From Adineta steineri (taxonomy: Eukaryota > Rotifera > Eurotatoria > Adinetida > Adinetidae), in NCBI GenBank assembly GCA_905250115.1, contig CAJNOI010000066.1:328850-392849 (forward strand): a DNA stretch of 64,000 nucleotides. Direction: 5' to 3'. Shown here piece after piece: positions 22,679 through 33,962 of this stretch (the stretch's first letter is position 1; each line of letters opens with the position of its first letter). A program made the translations under genes and the position numbers. A model generated the notes under the pieces. That model worked only from the letters and a program-made list of their open reading frames with translations, was not told the DNA's origin and did no database searches.

Positions 22679-23173
22679 TTTGTATTATAAAATATATTCG
22701 TTTATTCGATCGTATTTATATATATTCTCGATGAACAGAAAGAAAAGAAACGAACGTACTTTAACGCACTTTTAGTGTTACACTTTGAACTCATTGTTAC
22801 GGTATAATAGACGAACGATTAAAATAGTACGCGATATCTACATCGTCAGTAAGAAAAAGAAAAACTATGGCTAGTAACATGTTTTTAAATTTATTGGTTA
22901 ATCAAATTCGTATTTTGTCTATTTTCCAAATAATGAATCTGGTGACATCTATTTCATAATTTTATGCGTCCATATAATTCCATTAATTTATAAATGTTTA
23001 TTAAATAAACAAGATGTTTTACAAAGGAAAGGGGTCTGTGCGTTGGTATATCTGTCTTCTTTTAATCTACACTCACAATTTATTCTGTATTGAAATAAAA
23101 AATCTCGTGATTATTACAAAAAATTGCTTATACATAAAGAATTTAATCAAGTTTAAAATCAGTAATTGTTATT
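22679..23173. other. Intergenic stretch
   Basis: Promoter side of the UGT gene and 3' side of the NAS-like gene. A TATA-like TATTTATATATATT lies near 22710 on the plus strand; nothing else is recognised. Confidence 0.4.
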
Positions 23174-24142
23174 TTAAATACTTTCGGCAATAATCGTGAC
23201 CATACCGCATTCTTTTAATGATAGTTGAGCTGTTTTGACTTGAAAAAGAAATTTCTTCTTCATTTCTTGATTAATGTCATTGGTATTCGCTTGTAGCATT
23301 GCAATTTTTTCTGCTTTAACTTTTGGAAAAAGAATTTGGTATAATCCTTCTGCAGTTCGGATAACAAAGTATTGCTTTGTTTTCGGACTGAATTCATCAG
23401 TCGATTGATTAACAATATTTCGAAGTATTTCTAATTTTTCTAATTCATTCATACCAACATATGCAGCAAGATAAATAAGTTGACATTGATTTAAAATCGA
23501 TTTGACATTGTCACATAATGGATTTTGACTAATATCTTGAGTAATAAAATGCATACGTTTAGAAAGGTGCGGAGGTAACACTTGTTCACTTATAACTGAT
23601 GCTAATTGATTTGCTTCTTCACACATATCAATATTGTAAATATCTACAAATGGTCCGTGATCACTAAGAATGATCATTGAAGAAGTTGGTATCGGACCGG
23701 ATCCAATAAAAGCTACTTTTGTAACTAACAGATCATTTTCGTCATTTGTAGTTGGACTTTTAGCTAAATGAACACCAAATTCTTGTAATATATTCATTTC
23801 AAACTGGATTAATTTTTCGTAAGTGTGACGATGTTTGAAATGGTCATTTAGGTTCTGATTTTTATCAGCTGCGCATATCCTTGCAGTTCGTAGTTCACCG
23901 GAGAATCCGTGAAAAGCAAATAAACGGCCTAAATTTTCACATGCTGCTGCTAGGTCGGTGTCTCGTTCCAGCATATAATTCAATATTGATGAAGACATTT
24001 CATTTGAAGAGCAAAATGTGACAAGTTCATCAAACATACGAATAACTTCAGGAGAATGTTCGGTTATATTAAGTTGCGAGAATGTATTATTCAATTGAAT
24101 AAGTCGATCACGAATAATGTTGTCTGCTGTTGAAACTTCCAT
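23174..24142 (-). CDS. Nicotianamine-synthase-like protein (322 aa)
   Basis: Intronless; ATG at 24142 and stop at 23174-23176. The Rossmann core reads VAFIGSGPIPTSSMIILS (143-160), then YNIDMCEEANQLAS (169-182) and RMHFITQDI (196-204). LIYLAAYVGM (222-231) and VIRTAEGLYQILFP (260-273) follow. These blocks match, in order and spacing, the nicotianamine synthase family, which condenses S-adenosylmethionine molecules into the metal chelator nicotianamine (or shorter homologues in archaea). The N-terminal helical half with LGRLFAFHGFSGELRTARIC (71-90) also fits. Length is that of plant and fungal enzymes. NAS is known from plants, some fungi and archaea and is rare in animals, so foreign origin is likely but inferred. 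No disabling change is seen. Confidence 0.8.
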   Translation of the reverse strand: MEVSTADNIIRDRLIQLNNTFSQLNITEHSPEVIRMFDELVTFCSSNEMSSSILNYMLERDTDLAAACENLGRLFAFHGFSGELRTARICAADKNQNLNDHFKHRHTYEKLIQFEMNILQEFGVHLAKSPTTNDENDLLVTKVAFIGSGPIPTSSMIILSDHGPFVDIYNIDMCEEANQLASVISEQVLPPHLSKRMHFITQDISQNPLCDNVKSILNQCQLIYLAAYVGMNELEKLEILRNIVNQSTDEFSPKTKQYFVIRTAEGLYQILFPKVKAEKIAMLQANTNDINQEMKKKFLFQVKTAQLSLKECGMVTIIAESI

Positions 24143-24478
24143 CGTTCTAGAACAACAAAAATAGATTTTTGGTTAAAACTATTATGAATGTCCGTACGTA
24201 CCATTAAATATATTTATACTTTGTACTCTTAAGATTGTATTGGCATGCGATAATGAATGAAATGAATTCTCAAGGTAAACTATACGTTCTTTATATGAGA
24301 TACTTTTCTTATCATTGTTTCTGTTGACTTTATTATATGACAACACACTTGCATAACAAATAACAAAATATCTCCTTGAGGTCTTCGCTCGTATGTAAAC
24401 TGTCATAAATTATGTCAGTTTTAATATTTGATATAAAGAATTAATATTTTGGAAGTATCGAACGATGTTGAGAAGAGT

Positions 24479-24540
24479 AGTGTGGGTGCTGTCTCTGAAA
24501 AAGATAATACCCAAGCCCACATCCACACCCACACCCTCGG
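24479..24540. repeat. TGTGGG-type foldback tract
   Basis: A short left arm GTGTGGGTGCTG and a longer right arm CCCACATCCACACCCACACC are separated by about 25 bp. Confidence 0.65.
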
Positions 24541-25218
24541 AATCAATGATATATCAATTGACTTTAAATTCGTAGGTGTTCCACTCATTTTCTAAATATA
24601 CGATAGAGAAAGTATATTTTATTTAAGAGAAAAAAGTGAATAAATATCAGATTTTTTTTTCTCAATATTTAATCAAAATATATCTGTTATTTTATTCTCT
24701 TGTGTTGTTGTCGTACAATAAAAAATACCGGTATTCTGTTAATGAGGACGATATATTTTTATCGTTGGTGTTTTGCCATTTTTTTTTATCTTCAATATAG
24801 GCAGAAGAACGAATATAAATATAATCTATCACATTTTATTGTATGAAGAGGATTCTTTTTTTGAAGAATATTGACTCAAACTTGTATCGAGCTACTGGCA
24901 TTCTATTAGATATATTTTTTTTTCTTAAAATACGTGATTTTTTAATTATTTATCAATTAACAATGTTCTCTTTCTCATAAAGAGTCTAGCAGAAATAAAT
25001 TGTTTGCTTGATTGGTCGAAAAATTAGGTAAAGATATAAAAGGAGTTTTTTTAGGATCAATTTTTTTACAAAAGAAATTCCTCCATAAGTGTTGACGGCA
25101 GGGTTATCAAGATCGAGGAACTAAAATCTGTAGCCAGTTTTTGAAATGGTTTGAAGGAATAGTTTACTGATAGTGAGGACACATCGTTTATGCGAGAAAG
25201 AGCTAAGCGAGTCTCATC

Positions 25219-25587
25219 CAGACAGATAAGACCTCTAAAAAACGCGTAAAAATGCGTTTAAAATCCGTAAATACACCGTTTTTACGTATCAGAAACATAA
25301 AAACGCCGTTTTCACGAGTTCTTAACGTGTTTCTACGTAATTTTTTGGAAAGCGTTCTACTGCGTTAAAATCTACTCCGTAGTTGCTCGTTGAAACGCGG
25401 AATTCAACGTGGTTTTACACGTTGTTTTATGAGTTTTAACGCTGTAAGCACATATTATCGACGCGTTAATCACAGTAGACAAAGCTAACGGAGATAAAAA
25501 TCGTAAAAATGTGCGCTTTTCCCGATTTTATTTTCGTTAAAATTTCAAAATTTGTACGCCGTATTTCTCCGTTTTTTTTAGTTTTGT
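25219..25587. mobile_element. Possible MITE, CpG-rich with ACGTAAAAAC-like units
   Basis: The island stands out from AT-rich surroundings by many CG dinucleotides. The ends are imperfect inverted repeats of about 38 bp: left CCAGACAGATAAGACCTCTA, right read backwards CCAAACAGACAAAACTAAAA. The interior is full of variants of ACGCGTAAAAATGCG. I cannot see a clear target-site duplication, so the borders are approximate. Confidence 0.4.
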
Positions 25588-25766
25588 CTGTTTGGGCAAG
25601 ACCAGCGTTACTTGTTCAGTAATTGTGTGTAATGCTAGACGTCATAGAAATTTATGATTATTGAAAATATTTTATTAATGAAATAGTCAATAAACGAGCA
25701 TTTGTAAGAATCAACAAAGATGTATTATAAAATATAGTAAAAAAAAAGCATTGAATATATATATAT

Positions 25767-26598
25767 TTAATATTTATTAAATGAATGTCCACATGATGAA
25801 CAGAATTGACTTGTGGGAGCTTGTTGTGGTGCATTACATTGAGGACAAAATCCTGTTGATTGTCCAGGATAAGGTGGAGGTGCATAGTTACTTTGTTCAC
25901 CAGGAGCTATTGTTTGATATGGAGCAATTTGATTACGATGATGCGATACACTTCCAGGAGCAATAGAATGACCAATATCTATTACTAACTAAAAAGAATG
26001 ATATTAACAAATTTATTCAAAGCTAAATCTACTGACTTGATAAACTACTCGAAACTGATGTTGCTTTCCATAATATCCAGCATAAGTTGTTTTAGTATCT
26101 AATCTCCAACTACATGGTATTGGTGATCGAGAAGAATATTTTCTTGATTCTTCTGCAATTACTCGTCGTATATTATCTCGACGTCGAGATATTAGAATAC
26201 GAAATGCAATAGAACAAAAAATTATTCCAAAAATAGTTATACCTATTGCAACACCAATTAATGCAGGAAATCCACGGCGTCCAGAAGAATTAGCTGCTGT
26301 TACTCCACCAACAATAAATAATATTAAACCAATTATTATACTCAAAATAAAAATAATGCCTACAATTAATAAAGCTTTACGTTCTGCAGGTACATTATTA
26401 ATTCTATGAATTGATTCTTCAAATTCATTTTGATTAATTATTCCATTAAGACGAACTGGATATGTTGAATCAAATTCTGATTTGAAACCTCCAGCTAATA
26501 ATACCAAAAAATATTAAAAATAGAAATTTAAAAAATGAATAATTACTTCGAACAACAGGTATATAGACTGAATTAGAATTTACCGGTACCTCAATCAT
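25767..26598 (-). CDS. Two-TM membrane protein with C-terminal zinc ribbon, three exons (243 aa)
   Basis: Exons 26547-26598 (ATG at 26598), 26037-26494 and 25767-25988 join in phase; the second donor is the less common GTCAGT. The product has an acidic N-terminal region and two hydrophobic helices (about 58-82 and 94-119) joined by a short SSGRRGF loop. A basic RRRDNIRR stretch follows, then a region with PCSWRLDTKTTYAGYYG. A Pro/Gln-rich linker ends in a zinc-ribbon FCPQC-x11-CSSC (Cys218, 221, 233, 236). I do not recognise a named family; the arrangement suggests a membrane protein with a cytosolic ribbon for protein or metal binding. No obvious operon-like partner. Gene structure well supported, function unknown. 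Confidence 0.75.
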
Positions 26599-27296
26599 TT
26601 TGTTTTTCTGATATATATCACATACAGATATATTTAAAAAAATCTCTTAAATACTAAAGACCACATGACGTGTATAAGCTGTAACAAAATAAAACACACA
26701 GATAGTAACTATACAACAGTAGAAAAGAACAAAATTATATATTTGACGAAGATATTTGTCAACACGTATTTTTACTATGATATCATATAACAACAAAATG
26801 ACGTCGGAGAATATTCGTTTGTCTACATACAACATTAATTTTTTATCTTTATAAAACGGCAGAACAAGATATAAAATATTAGTCATATATTTTTCTATGA
26901 AAATTACATCAACATAATCTTGCTCGATCTCATTTGGATCGGCGACAGTCCCTTCAAAAAAAAAACGTTCGAATAGCTACGGTCAAGCAGCGTTGTCACC
27001 TTTGCTTAAGAGAATGCAATCGAAAAGTTATTACTCACTGTTCAAGTTGCAATATTCCCTGTTGTCCAGATCATCAAAAAGTCATTTGTAGCAAAATATT
27101 TTTAGGATAAAATAATTAAATATAGTTTCTGTTTTATAAGTTATTATTCTATAACATGTTGATAATATATAAAGGCGAATAATAAGTAGTAGTCCTACAG
27201 TTGACCGTATGAAGATTAAATGATATATTTCCTTCATTATTAAAATATGCTGATCGTATATGAATATGTGCTGAATATCAACAACATTTACTAACA

Positions 27297-27590
27297 AAAG
27301 ATATTGATACTAGTATAGAATTATTGAAGAATAATCGTATTAATATTTTACTTTCTTTATTATCTTATAAACAAATAACTTCACTAGTTTCACAATTAAA
27401 AGATCATAAAATAATGAAAATACTTGAATAAAATTATCAATCACGAGAAATATTATTTCCTTGGGCTATGTCATTATGAACTGGTGATATTTTAGTTCCA
27501 TATAATACATCATATGAATCAGTATCATATTTAATTGATGAAATATTATTATATTTGATATTGAACGTCACATTTGACAATAATTATTTT
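27297..27590 (+). pseudogene. Decayed coding fragment of unknown family
   Basis: One frame reads DIDTSIELLKNNRINILLSL and onward with protein-like composition for about 95 codons, broken by TAA (about 27430) and TGA (about 27478). It includes REILFPWAMSL and GDILVPYNTSYESVSYLIDE. Both ends fade into AT-rich sequence. I do not recognise the parent gene. Confidence 0.35.
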
Positions 27591-28024
27591 CACAAACATT
27601 CGTTATCAAAACTAATTCTTTTTTTTAATGAAAAATTTGTGAATATCAATGAGAAAAACATAAAAGTTTCATATGCATAATTTACTAATTCAACGATAAA
27701 CATTAGAAAGAACTGAATAAAACAATGCTGCAGTTGTTTTTTGTTTTTATCTATCACCAGACTTTTATATCGAAATAATAGAATATTTAAATTGTATTAT
27801 TCTTCTCTTTTCTGTTCATTAGAGATTTTCAATATAAATATGAATAAAACATTTGATTTTGATATTATAGTAGAAGATTATATATTTGTTTTGATATTTT
27901 ATTAACGATGATAAATAGAGAAATAAGGCAAGATTAAATATTTTAGTCCATAAAAAATTGCAGGATTAAAAATTAGAAAATGTTTTTGTTTGTTATTGGT
28001 TGATATAGATGAAAATGATTGTGT

Positions 28025-28759
28025 TTAGTTACTGGGAAGAGAAACTGATGAACATGAAATAGTAACAGCACTACCAGTACTGTTATTTCCCTAGAAAACA
28101 AAATTGAAATTATAATAAGAAAAAAGAGAATTGATTTTGATAACATACTTGACAACAACTTTGATTTGATTCACATCCATTATATTGATTACCAGAAGCA
28201 CCATTTGTTGCTTGATTATAACATGTATGTTCTGACAATAGAAATAATATCAATTAGTTATTTCTATAAGAATAAAAAAAACATAACATACGTTGATTAG
28301 TTTTGGAATGGGTGACTTTGAAAGCGTTACCATTGTTCAAATTGGAATGTCTTTTTCGGCGACTGTTAGTAGCTAAAATAAAATTAGAATTTTTATAAAA
28401 TAAAAAAACAAATAATAAATTTCATGATGAAAGAAAAGAAATTCTATCTGTTAGAATCAATAATGATTAAACTTACTTGAATCTGAATTAGCATCATTAT
28501 TACAACAGATAGTTTGACCACTTTGACATGTATTCTTTGTTGTTGTGCTTTGATATTGTTGATTATTTTCAGTATAAGTTGTTGGACTTAAGTAATAGAC
28601 TGCTGGTTGCTCGTTGTCTTGACTATTACCCCAGTTATCTACATTATTGCCCCAGTTCGATCCAGAACCACCATTGCGTCTTTCTCTAAATTGTGATGCA
28701 TTAGTTGCAATGACGATCACTGCAATAATCATAAGACATAAACATTTCGACATTTGCAT
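28025..28759 (-). CDS. Hydrophobin-like secreted eight-cysteine protein, copy 1 (170 aa)
   Basis: Four exons: 28477-28759, 28292-28372, 28149-28231 and 28025-28090, all GT-AG and in phase. The product has a signal peptide (about 1-22) and a Gly/Asn/Gln-rich region. The eight Cys that follow, at 78, 85, 86, 125, 141, 147, 148 and 162, give spacing C-6-CC-38-C-15-C-5-CC-13-C-8 to the end. This lies within the class I hydrophobin pattern (C-5/7-CC-19/39-C-8/23-C-5-CC-6/18-C-2/13). The local wording CQSGQTICCNND also looks hydrophobin-like. A basic RRKR at 99-102 could be a furin-type site. The Cys2-Cys3 loop is polar, unlike most fungal hydrophobins, so surface activity is not assured. It is the divergent partner of the copy at 30282, 1.5 kb away. 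Confidence 0.7.
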
Positions 28760-29185
28760 ATTGAGTATCGACGATTGTGTAATTTGATTGTTGAATAATG
28801 AATATTAAATGAGATAATTTTTGTTAAGATTTTCGGAGGTTTATATACGATAGAAATGATCATTGATGTGGAAAAAATATCTTCTGTTTTTGTTTAATAT
28901 TCATACGTCAATCGTTTGATTTATTTTGAGATTCAAAAGAAATCTTTACAAAATATGATGATCATATCTGGATTTAGTCAAATATTATTGACAAGAGTCA
29001 ATAATACAAAAGAAAATAATGTTTAACATGAGAATGGTTTAGAGAGTAGAGTAATGACGTTATCTTTTTTCTTTCTTTTCTGTCTAATTCATACAAAAGG
29101 TGTATTTTCTAAGAAGAAAAGAAAAAAGAAACGACGATAAAAATCATGAATAAGACAAAAGTTGTACTTGATAATATGAGAAAAT

Positions 29186-29854
29186 AAATATTCATTTCAA
29201 ACAAATTGAAATCTACAAAATAATAATATTTTGTTTTTGTTTCAAATACGAAATTTAAATCGTAGAAAAAGGATTGACTATGTATATAATAAAATTCAAA
29301 TAATCTTTGTCACATAATGAATACATCAAATGAAATAAATAGGCAAAAAATTTCATCAACGAATATTTATATTGTGCTTTTACATCTCATAATATTAGTA
29401 GAAGATAATACGAATGTTTTTTAAGAAATAGTACTACACGAAGTTTTATTAAAATAAATAAGTACGAGATTATTGATTGAAAATTCGTATATAAGATATC
29501 AGTTTAGGAATATTTGAGAAGATCTGTTCATTATTAAATTAATTGAGAATTTGACAATAGGAAATTTTAGTTTAATAATTATCTAAAAGAGAAATTTCTA
29601 CCGCGAAATACTGATATTTTTCAGGTTTCTACATTATATTATATTAATATTCAATAGTGATAGATTTTAAAATATCACTTGATATTCTATACTTTGTTCA
29701 TAATAGAATTTAGCTTCATACAAGTAATGTATTATTATTTTCTAGAAACAAAATTATTTCGAATAAAAAATGAAATGAAGATTTATTTTTCTTTTTTTTG
29801 AATTTTATGTTCGCAACAAAGAAAGTCCTTCATTTTCAAACAGATACATCGAGT
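29186..29854. other. Palindrome spacer
   Basis: AT-rich spacer between the palindrome arms. The promoters of both hydrophobin-like genes lie in the arms, not here. No coding exon is seen. Confidence 0.5.
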
Positions 29855-30281
29855 ATTTTTCTCATATTATCAAGTGCACGTTTTGCCTTATTCATGATTT
29901 TTGTCGTCGTTTCTTTTTTCTTTTCTTATTAGAAAATACACCTTTTGTATGAATTAGACAGAAAAGAAAGAAAAAAGATAACGTCATTACTCTACTCTCT
30001 AAACCATTCTCGTGTTAAACATTATTTTCTTTTGTATTATTGACAAGAGTCAATAATATTTGACTAAATCCAGATATGATCATCATATTTTGTAAAGATT
30101 TCTTTTGAATCTCAAAATAAATCAAACGATTGACGTATGAATATTAAACAAAAACAGAAGATATTTTTTCCACATCAATGATCATTTATATCGTATATAA
30201 ACCTTTGAAAATCTCAACAAAAATTATCTCATTTATTATTCATTATTCAACAATCAAATAAAACAATCGTCGATACTCAAT

Positions 30282-30997
30282 ATGCAAATGTCGAAATGTT
30301 TATGTCTTATGATTATTGCTGTCATCGTTATTGCAGCAAATGCATCACCAGCAAGAAAAAGACGCAGTGGTAGCTCTGGATGCAGCGATAACAATAGCCA
30401 AGACAACTCTAATGGAAACAATGGCAATCCACAACCCTATACGCTCCAACAAGGAGATTATTATTATACTAATAAACAATCTACTATCACAAACACAGAA
30501 AATAAATGTTCATCAGGCGCAACTCACTGTTGTAATAATCAAGCTAGTTCAAGTAAGTTTAATCATTTGTTCATGTTAACAAATAGAATTTATTTTCTTT
30601 CATCATGAAATTTATTATTTGTTTTTTTTTTATTTTATTCAAATTCTAATATTATTTTAGACAGTGATCGCCGAAAACGAAATTCTGGTTCGTCCTTTGG
30701 AAATCTCTTCGGTTCCAGTACTAATAGTAAACGTATGTTTTGTTTTTTCATTCTTATAGAAATAAATAATTGATATTATTTATATTGTCAGAAACTTCAT
30801 GTGATAATGTTGCAACAAGTGGTTCCAGTGGTACTCAATATAATGGATGTGATTCAACTCAAGATTGTTGTCAAGTATGTTATCGAAATTAATTCTCTTT
30901 ATTTTTATTTATTTCTTATAATTCCAATTTTATTTCTTAGGGAAATACCGTTAATGGTCTTGTTAGTCTTCAATGTTCATCACTTTCTCGTAAATAA
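30282..30997 (+). CDS. Hydrophobin-like secreted eight-cysteine protein, copy 2 (160 aa)
   Basis: Exons 30282-30552, 30661-30732, 30792-30874 and 30941-30997 use the same four-exon layout and intron phases as copy 1. Signal peptide MQMSKCLCLMIIAVIVIA is nearly identical between copies; the mature parts diverge strongly outside the Cys. Cys at 76, 83, 84, 118, 134, 140, 141 and 154 give C-6-CC-33-C-15-C-5-CC-12-C-6. The end, CCQGNTVNGLVSLQC, closely follows the hydrophobin wording in which CC is followed by N, a few residues, G-(L/V)-V, and the last Cys. An extra Cys lies at 34. RRKR recurs at 94-97. Known hydrophobins are fungal surface proteins that self-assemble at air-water interfaces; a role in cuticle, mucus or eggshell coating here would be inference. 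Introns and flanking animal genes exclude simple fungal contamination. Confidence 0.72.
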
Positions 30998-31255
30998 ACA
31001 CAATCGCTTTCATCTATATCAACCAACAACAAACAAAAACATTTTCTAATTTTTAATCCTGCAATTTTTTTTGGACTAAAATATTTAATCCCGCTTTATT
31101 TATTTATTTCTCTATTTATTTATCATATTTAATAAAATATCAAAACAAATCAAATGTTTTATTCATATGTATATTGAAAATCTCCAATGAACAGAAAAGA
31201 GAAGAATTATATAATTTAAATATTCTATTATTTCGATATGAAAGTGTGATGATAA

Positions 31256-32384
31256 CTAATAAAATTTCTTCGTTTAATTTTTCTAGTACTTGTATTCAAA
31301 TGCAAAAATGAATAACATATTCTTCATCGTTTCTAACAGATAAAAACAAAAATTATTGTTTATATTTTTGTGCAAATCAATTTTACTCAATAATTCTATG
31401 ATATGATTATTTTTGTTAAACTGAGTAATATTTGTTTTGATTTCAATGATTTATTTGTAGAATTGCATGAATTTATTTTATATAAGATTTACAAATGTGT
31501 GTGTGGTGCATAAGCAGCGGGACGTCTTGAATTTCGGTGGGGCTCATAGTGTTTTCTTATTCTCATCCGTTGAACTTCGATGTCGAAATTTTTATTAGAG
31601 CTGCAGTGTCAAAAAAAATGCTTTTTTGTTAAGTTCAATAAATCAAAAGAATCAGAGAATAAAAGATGGTTATGTTTAAAAAAAAGAACCAAAGAACCGT
31701 TTTATTTGTTCGTTTCTTGTTTTAACCGATAGAATCCATTTTCTCCTTGTACATGTAAGTTAGAAATGCACTATTCAAACGAGTATGTATCATAGGAAGG
31801 AAAGAGAATCACGAAGGCAGTGAAACGAGGGATAAATATTACTACCTAACACTTGTAAATACATATTCTTATCTCAAGCTATTAGTCTCTCTTGTGAAAT
31901 CAAAGCATAACTAATATCCGATTGCAATTATGTCAATTCGACGTCAAGACTGCCACTACGAACAACACATATCAAAAAAAGGTATATTTTCTATGTCTCT
32001 GAAAGGACAGTAGTGACGAAAAGTGAATAAATGACGCGAAAACTATAGATTATCATGGAGTATCAAGTTCAAAACTAGGTGAGTCTCATAGGCTCCGCCG
32101 CCCTTGAACTTTTACATTATTTCTTGTATAAGAATAAGTATTGCTATTGTAAGAAGAAATGATATTGATTGCGAAGAAAAGTACATCGAATAGAAAGAAA
32201 GATGAATAACATTGTAAGATAAACGCAATACAATTCAAGAATTTATTAATAAAAATTGTCGTTTTTATTATGTTGGTGCTATTCAGAAGGTGATTTATGT
32301 ATTGTATGTATAGTAAAACCGATTTTTTTAGTGTTACTTTGCTATTCTTAGATTCTTTCAAATTTTGACTAAATTCGAACATAG
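31256..32384. other. Intergenic stretch
   Basis: No supported gene. A less AT-rich segment around 31500-31620 and 31730-32000 may be an old transposon remnant. Confidence 0.35.
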
Positions 32385-32806
32385 TTTAATAAATGATTTT
32401 ATTCTTATCTCTAATTGAAGATAATTTCTATGAATACATATCGAAACTTATATCTCTTTGACCAAAGTTAACATGATTCGATTTAGATCTCGAAGAAGAT
32501 ACAGAAACTTTTTTCAATAAGATTAGGAAAAAAATAACTCATTTTGAACTGAGTATGTGCTCGAGCAATGATAATAAATATTATTACAAATCTTTCCAAA
32601 TTTAAAAATATTCAGAATTAATATTGAATTACCAGTTCATAATGATTACTTCTCACTTAAGGAATTCGTACAAAATTTTCGAAAACTAACTCATTTATTA
32701 TTGGGAATATGGTCTGCTAATGATAAATATCAACAACATAAATCGAAATTTTGCGAGGAGTACATGAATATATTGAATGGCATGAAGAGGGTGGACATTA
32801 TCTAAA
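32385..32806 (+). pseudogene. F-box/LRR-like gene relic, duplication unit A
   Basis: Matches the relic at 36371-37176 but lacks about 290 bp of its middle. Readable pieces include ISKLISL and a C-terminal block ending NILNGMKRVDII. Multiple stops; clearly dead. Related by style to the intact F-box gene at 41274. Confidence 0.6.
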
Positions 32807-33048
32807 TATTTGGTTATGAATGGTCTTTTATATTGTTTTTAACGCTGCCAATATGACTAATAATAATTCAGGACGAAAGAGCAGTTCTTTTTCTGTATTT
32901 TTCTGTGTTTTTTTTTTGCAAAAATTAAGTAAGTTTGATTCACAATCATAAAATAATGAAATATGAAGACTAAAAAACGGCTTATTCTAATGTTTGTACT
33001 TACATTTATTTGTACTTATCTTGAAGATTTAGGAATAATTAGAGCAAC

Positions 33049-33110
33049 CATCTTGAGGGTGTGGGTGTGAGTGTTGTTAGATTAAGATAAGAGAAACCCA
33101 CATCTACACT
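33049..33110. repeat. TGTGGG foldback tract, unit A
   Basis: CATCTTGAGGGTGTGGGTGT begins the tract and AACCCACATCTACACT ends it. The paralogous tract in unit B is at 37417-37480. Confidence 0.7.
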
Positions 33111-33962
33111 GTAAATAATTCTCTCATTGTTTTTAAATCTCAGAAATTATTCATTCGAAACTCTTATATCATTTATAAAAAGTATTTCTAATTGATTTAT
33201 TGTTATAGTAAAAGAATCTTTTCAATATTTGAGAAAAAGTAATACCAGAAAATCATGAAGAGATTTTATAAATAGATCTTAATATTAATGAAGGATGTGT
33301 CCTTGTTATTATTTCTATACGTGGTAGATACAATTGACAAGTACTTAAATGATTAACCTCCTTTCTTCCAGGAAGAATGTGTCAATAATTTATTGTAGTG
33401 GATAAATAATTACACTAGAATATTATATAAAATTTAACATAATCTTATACTACAAAAGTTTTCTCTCTCTGAGAACTGTCTCGTATATAAATAACGCAAT
33501 ATAGTTTACATCTGTCATTCTTTAGTAACAAAAGTTTCTATTGAAAAACTATTTTTTATTCAATATTTATATTATAATCGAGATCAAATTCTGTTAAATA
33601 CTATAAGAAATGTATGTTATATTATATTTATTTCTATATAATCAATTAAAATAGAGTTATATTTGCCATTTTTTTCCAATTAATTAAATTACGGTTACAA
33701 TATAAAATGTTTTAAATTGTGTTTAGATATAGAAATAATATTTCATCTGGGTCGTGTCAACTTTATGTTTTCTAGTTAGCATGAAGTGCATTGAGAAAAT
33801 TAAAAGGAAATTTATATCTTAATCAAAGCAGAAATAGTTTTCTGAGATTGGGTGACTTCCTGTAAAATTATAAACCAACCTTTCTTTTAATTTCTATATT
33901 ATTTACTCTAACTAGTTTATTATAACACAGTTGAACAACCAGTCCAAACTATTAAGATTATA

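Larger units (their letters stand above)
24143..25766. other. Intergenic stretch with repeats
   Basis: Contains the foldback at 24479-24540 and the CpG-rich MITE candidate at 25219-25587; otherwise AT-rich without a supported gene. Confidence 0.4.
27755..31255. repeat. Genomic palindrome with about 1.4-kb arms
   Basis: The left arm (about 27755-29185) and right arm (about 29855-31255) are reverse complements over coding exons, introns, 5' flanks and 3' flanks, with substitutions and small indels. The spacer of about 670 bp is AT-rich and shows no gene. Flanks are the best-kept part: runs such as AATATTATTGACAAGAGTCA are identical. Palindromes of paralogous genes are known from the Adineta vaga genome. 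Confidence 0.9.

Noticed and set aside
25781..25966. Plus-strand 61-codon frame
   Set aside because: It is the antisense shadow of the zinc-ribbon exon, which splices in phase and encodes a paired-Cys motif.
30316..30579. 87-codon overlapping frame in hydrophobin-like copy 2
   Set aside because: Shadow of the signal-peptide exon; the other frame has a signal peptide, conserved Cys and a matching paralogue.
27755..31255. Fungal contamination as the source of the hydrophobin-like genes
   Set aside because: The genes lie in a contiguous stretch with animal-type genes, share the local base composition and have rotifer-like short introns.
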